A DNA stretch of 13,952 nt from Myxococcales bacterium (GTDB lineage Bacteria > Myxococcota > Polyangia > HGW-17 > SLPX01): NCBI GenBank assembly GCA_007131745.1, contig SLPX01000173.1, positions 1-13,952 on the forward strand, read 5' to 3'. The notes under the pieces were generated by a model, which was not told where the DNA came from, ran no database searches, and was given only the letters and a program-made list of their open reading frames with translations. Made by a program: the position numbers and the translations under genes. Positions within the stretch are counted from its first letter, which is position 1, and the number at the start of each line of letters is the position of its first letter. Of the stretch, positions 13,133 to 13,952 are shown one piece after another.

Positions 13133-13952
13133 TTAAAAGGGAAGGAAATACATGAACGACCCGCCTATCCACCAGTGTATTCCGACATTATCGCGTTGTT
13201 CTGATTCAACGTCGGAGCAAGTCTTGCTGTATCCTGTAGATTTCGAGCAGACTTTTGTGTGCCATGGCTTGTAAAGACGAAAAATCAAGCCCGCGGCTAT
13301 ATTGTCGGTGATGAAATAATCCGCGCCGAATCCCCAACCCAATGAAAAAGCGTGCATCCAGTATTTGGAGGTAATCGTTTCACCCATAACTGTGCCGCTG
13401 CCGTCAGCGCCGTCCCGTTCGTAACCCAACACCAGGCTCATCCAGATATCCAGTTTCGGCAGTGATTTCTGTAAAAAATCCAGTGGCAGGATGCCTCTTG
13501 CTTCCGGCCCGATGATCATTGACCAAGAGGTCAATCTGTCTAAGCCACCTTTATCCTTGGGATGTTGAAACAAGAAAGCCATGTGCAAACCTGCCGCGGC
13601 AAAGGGAAAAAACCTGAAGAGTCCAGAGATGTTTAAGCCTACCATCGGCTTTACATCTCTGCACCACCTGTCGGTGCAGCCGGTTGCTCCGAAACCCATG
13701 CCCATCATCAACCCCATTTCACGCGCAAATCCCGTTTTTTGTTCATCGGGCGCATGGCCGTGGGGTTGAGCATAGGATGGATCCGCGGGCGGGGGAGCAG
13801 GAGGAGGAGAAGTTTCGGGTTCGGTATGTCCCGAGTCGTATGAAGAATCAGTAGTCGGATCTCCGACTTCTGCCGGAGGATCAGGGTCATCCGCAGGATG
13901 TTCGTGGGACACAGCTACTCGCATTGAGATGGTTTCGGCGGGATGCGCAAAA
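13133..13952 (-). CDS. Outer-membrane beta-barrel protein, N-terminus cut by window edge
   Basis: The reading frame stays open through the last base of the window (FAHPAETIS before the first internal Met at 13924), and no Shine-Dalgarno site precedes that Met, so the true start and signal peptide probably lie outside. The visible part begins with about 60 residues rich in Pro, Asp, Thr and His (ADDPDPPAE, SPPPAPPPADP), a flexible leader of a mature exported protein. From about GFAREMGLMMGMGFGATG the sequence turns into Gly- and aromatic-rich alternating strands (WMHAFSLGWGFGADYFITDN, VGIHWWIGGSFMYFLPF) ending in Phe, as in outer-membrane barrels. Two close Cys pairs (CTDRWC; CSKSTGYSKTC) may form loop disulfides. 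It resembles the 191-841 protein in general build, but no family or ligand can be named. Confidence 0.72.
   Translation of the reverse strand, partial: FAHPAETISMRVAVSHEHPADDPDPPAEVGDPTTDSSYDSGHTEPETSPPPAPPPADPSYAQPHGHAPDEQKTGFAREMGLMMGMGFGATGCTDRWCRDVKPMVGLNISGLFRFFPFAAAGLHMAFLFQHPKDKGGLDRLTSWSMIIGPEARGILPLDFLQKSLPKLDIWMSLVLGYERDGADGSGTVMGETITSKYWMHAFSLGWGFGADYFITDNIAAGLIFRLYKPWHTKVCSKSTGYSKTCSDVESEQRDNVGIHWWIGGSFMYFLPF

Overview
The window looks like a stretch of chromosome from a Gram-negative bacterium. It carries two predicted outer-membrane beta-barrel proteins with export signals or exported-looking ends, two lipoproteins with lipobox cysteines, and Shine-Dalgarno sites (AGGAGG-type) in front of most genes. 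Base composition is close to even. The mix of large secreted or lipid-anchored proteins with Pro/Asp/Glu-rich linkers, a PlsC-hydrolase fusion and a radical SAM enzyme of the AmmeMemoRadiSam family is reminiscent of deltaproteobacterial-grade lineages (Myxococcota, Bradymonadota and relatives). That placement is an impression from protein style, not a measured result. Two genes encode probable oxygen-sensitive Fe-S enzymes, which fits an anaerobe or microaerophile.

Layout. 191-841 (+) is a small outer-membrane barrel protein. 955-1620 (-) is an orphan NarL/LuxR-type response regulator. 1854-3416 (+) is a fusion of a PlsC-like glycerolipid acyltransferase with an Est30-like alpha/beta hydrolase, followed by a long stem-loop. 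3682-6363 (+) is a large predicted lipoprotein resembling the alkaline phosphatase superfamily; most of the expected catalytic residues are absent, and the fold is split by a Pro/Glu/Asp-rich repetitive segment. Its 3' end overlaps tail to tail with a five-gene minus-strand cluster. In transcription order the cluster is: UbiD-family decarboxylase (12054-10684), aconitase-X large subunit (10659-9409), Cys-rich helical lipoprotein (9362-8457), AmmeMemoRadiSam radical SAM enzyme amrS (8385-7345), and release-factor glutamine methyltransferase prmC (7276-6323). Gaps are 24-71 nt, so one transcript is plausible. Divergent from it is a small standalone GAF protein (12378-12932, +). A second barrel protein, 5'-truncated by the window edge, lies on the minus strand (13133-13952).

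The most interesting part is the UbiD + aconitase-X pair. In archaea, phosphomevalonate dehydratase (aconitase X) and anhydromevalonate-phosphate decarboxylase (UbiD family, prenyl-FMN dependent) together convert 5-phosphomevalonate to isopentenyl phosphate in the modified mevalonate pathway. Finding the two side by side in a bacterial-looking contig suggests an archaeal-type isoprenoid route. The small (swivel) subunit of the dehydratase, isopentenyl phosphate kinase, and the UbiX flavin prenyltransferase are not in the window. No RNA genes, CRISPR arrays, insertion sequences or phage genes were seen.
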